Positions 62,349 through 64,000 of a stretch of DNA of 64,000 nt are shown here, piece after piece. Location of the stretch: assembly GCF_040750395.1 (NCBI RefSeq), contig NZ_JBFLVD010000018.1, positions 186,001-250,000 on the forward strand, given 5' to 3'. Position 1 is the first letter of the stretch, and each line of letters opens with the position of its first letter. Under the pieces are notes generated by a model that made no database searches, was not told where the DNA came from, and was given only the letters and a program-made list of their open reading frames with translations. The DNA comes from Scandinavium sp002470465. Its GTDB lineage: Bacteria; Pseudomonadota; Gammaproteobacteria; Enterobacterales; Enterobacteriaceae. Both the position numbers and the translations under genes were made by a program.

Positions 62349-63622
62349 AACCGATGCATTTTGCGATGGCGCTGCTCTCGGCCGCCATGTTCTTCGTGCT
62401 GGCGGGCGTCTTTATGGGCGTTCAGCTGGAGCTGAGCGGCACAAAGTTGGTGGTCGATACCGCCGCCGATATCCGCTGGCAGTGGATTTTTATTGGCACC
62501 GCCGTGGTCTTCTTCTTCCAGCTGCTGCGCCCGATTTTCCAGAAGAGCCTGAAAAGCGTTTCCGGGCCGAAGTTTGTCCTGCCGGCGATTGACGGTTCCA
62601 CCGTTAAGCAGAAGCTGTTCCTGATTGCGCTGCTGGTGATTGCCGTAGCCTGGCCGTTTATGGTATCCCGCGGGACGGTAGACATCGCCACCCTGACGAT
62701 GATCTACATCATTCTTGGCCTCGGCCTGAACGTCGTTGTCGGTCTGTCTGGCCTGCTGGTGCTCGGCTACGGTGGTTTCTACGCCATCGGTGCGTACACC
62801 TTTGCGCTGCTGAATCACTATTACGGGCTGGGCTTCTGGACCTGTCTGCCGCTGGCGGGCCTGGTATCGGCTGCGGCAGGTTTCCTGCTTGGCTTCCCGG
62901 TGCTGCGTCTGCGCGGTGACTATCTGGCGATCGTGACCCTCGGTTTCGGTGAAATCGTGCGTATTTTGCTGCTGAACAACACCGAAGTGACCGGTGGCCC
63001 GAACGGCATCAGCCAGATTCCGAAACCGACGCTGTTTGGCCTCGAGTTCAGCCGTACCGCGCGTGAAGGCGGTTGGGATACCTTCAGCAATTTCTTCCAC
63101 GTAAAGTATGACCCGAACGACCGCGTGATTTTCCTCTACCTGGTGGCGCTGCTGCTGGTGGTGCTGACGCTGTTCGTGATCAATCGCCTGCTGCGCATGC
63201 CGTTGGGCCGCGCCTGGGAAGCACTGCGTGAAGATGAAATTGCCTGCCGCTCGCTGGGTTTAAGTCCGACGCGCATCAAGCTGACGGCGTTCACCATCAG
63301 CGCCGCGTTTGCCGGATTTGCGGGAACGCTGTTCGCCGCCCGCCAGGGCTTCGTCAGCCCCGAGTCGTTCACTTTTGCCGAATCGGCGTTTGTGCTGGCG
63401 ATTGTGGTGCTTGGCGGGATGGGCTCGCAGTTCGCGGTGATTCTGGCAGCCGTTTTGCTGGTGGTGTCGCGCGAGCTGATGCGTGATTTCAACGAATACA
63501 GCATGTTAATGCTGGGTGGTTTGATGGTTCTGATGATGATCTGGCGTCCACAAGGCTTGCTGCCGATGACCCGTCCACAGCTGAAACTGAAAAACGGGCA
63601 GACCAAAGGAGAGCAGGCATGA
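62345..63622 (+). CDS. livM: Branched-chain amino acid ABC permease LivM
   Basis: 425-residue permease subunit. The N-terminal extension (about 1-100) precedes the core with GLGLNVVVGLSGLLVLGYGG and the cytoplasmic loop REDEIACRSLGLSPTRIKL that contacts the ATPases. Ends in an ATGA overlap with livG. Confidence 0.96.
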   Translation: MKPMHFAMALLSAAMFFVLAGVFMGVQLELSGTKLVVDTAADIRWQWIFIGTAVVFFFQLLRPIFQKSLKSVSGPKFVLPAIDGSTVKQKLFLIALLVIAVAWPFMVSRGTVDIATLTMIYIILGLGLNVVVGLSGLLVLGYGGFYAIGAYTFALLNHYYGLGFWTCLPLAGLVSAAAGFLLGFPVLRLRGDYLAIVTLGFGEIVRILLLNNTEVTGGPNGISQIPKPTLFGLEFSRTAREGGWDTFSNFFHVKYDPNDRVIFLYLVALLLVVLTLFVINRLLRMPLGRAWEALREDEIACRSLGLSPTRIKLTAFTISAAFAGFAGTLFAARQGFVSPESFTFAESAFVLAIVVLGGMGSQFAVILAAVLLVVSRELMRDFNEYSMLMLGGLMVLMMIWRPQGLLPMTRPQLKLKNGQTKGEQA

Positions 63623-64000
63623 GTCAGCCATTATTATCCGTTAACGGTTTGATGATGCGTTTTGGCGGCCTGCTGGCGGTCAATAACGTCAACCTCGACC
63701 TGCACCCGCAGGAAATCGTCTCACTGATTGGCCCGAACGGCGCGGGCAAAACGACGGTGTTTAACTGCCTCACCGGTTTTTATAAGCCGACGGGCGGCAG
63801 CATCATGCTGCGCGATAAGCATCTGGAAGGCCTGCCGGGCCAGCAGATTGCGCAAATGGGCGTGGTGCGTACCTTCCAGCACGTGCGCCTGTTCCGCGAA
63901 ATGACGGTAATTGAGAACCTGCTGGTGGCGCAGCATCAGCAGCTGAAAACCGGCGTGTTCTCCGGTCTGCTGAAAACCCCGGCGTTTCGTCGTGCGCAGA
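63619..64000 (+). CDS. livG: Branched-chain amino acid ABC ATPase LivG (3' end outside window)
   Basis: About 127 residues of an ABC ATPase. The Walker A motif IGPNGAGKTTVFN lies near residue 37, and the Q-loop region RTFQHVRLFREMTV follows. The Walker B and signature motifs are beyond the right edge. The start overlaps livM by four bases. Confidence 0.94.
   Translation, partial: MSQPLLSVNGLMMRFGGLLAVNNVNLDLHPQEIVSLIGPNGAGKTTVFNCLTGFYKPTGGSIMLRDKHLEGLPGQQIAQMGVVRTFQHVRLFREMTVIENLLVAQHQQLKTGVFSGLLKTPAFRRAQ

Overview
The window is 64 kb of a chromosome from a member of the Enterobacteriaceae, most like Enterobacter, Lelliottia, Leclercia or Citrobacter. The evidence is protein-level near-identity, as I remember the E. 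coli sequences, to TusA, YhhQ, GlgBXCAP, GlpDEGR, MalTPQ, FeoABC, OmpR/EnvZ and LivJKHMG, together with moderate-to-high GC and interspersed REP/BIME and ERIC elements. I cannot fix the genus. No phage, insertion sequence, tRNA, rRNA or CRISPR array was seen.

Layout. (1) 1-571: 5' part of a TRAP transporter binding-protein gene leaving the left edge. (2) 744-3669: tusA, yhhQ, dcrB and yhhT. (3) 3728-4380: a possible 34-residue membrane peptide and a small lipoprotein gene. (4) 4608-18231: a complete-looking aryl polyene (APE) type II polyketide operon, apeC to apeR, followed by the phosphopantetheinyl transferase gene acpT. The cluster lies between yhhT and acpT, which are neighbours in E. 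coli K-12. (5) 18890-30424: yhgN, asd and the glycogen operon glgBXCAP. (6) 30538-34304: glpD and divergent glpEGR. (7) 34395-42152: malT and divergent malPQ. (8) 42305-46471: gntT, nfuA, gntX, bioH and a small DUF1471 protein. (9) 46529-54905: feoCBA (transcribed feoA to feoC), yhgF, greB, ompR and envZ. (10) 54971-57832: a divergent MocR-type regulator and a GABA transaminase gene. (11) 58038-64000: livJ, panM and livKHMG, with livG cut by the right edge.

How it works together. The ape operon encodes two acyl carrier proteins, starter activation, ketosynthases and a chain-length-factor-like partner, ketoreductase, two hotdog dehydratase subunits, thioesterase, acyl/glycosyl transferases and a LolA/MMPL/lipoprotein export set. 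AcpT next door can load the carrier proteins. The product should be an outer-membrane polyene pigment. The glg, mal and glp blocks together cover storage and use of glucans and glycerol phosphate. The liv block imports branched-chain amino acids.

The clearest oddities are: a perfect 33-bp in-frame tandem duplication inside glpD, adding 11 residues; a BIME inserted at the apeM/apeN junction; an ERIC element between livK and livH; no visible methyltransferase gene in the APE cluster; and gene-order breaks relative to E. coli at acpT/yhgN and envZ/mocR.
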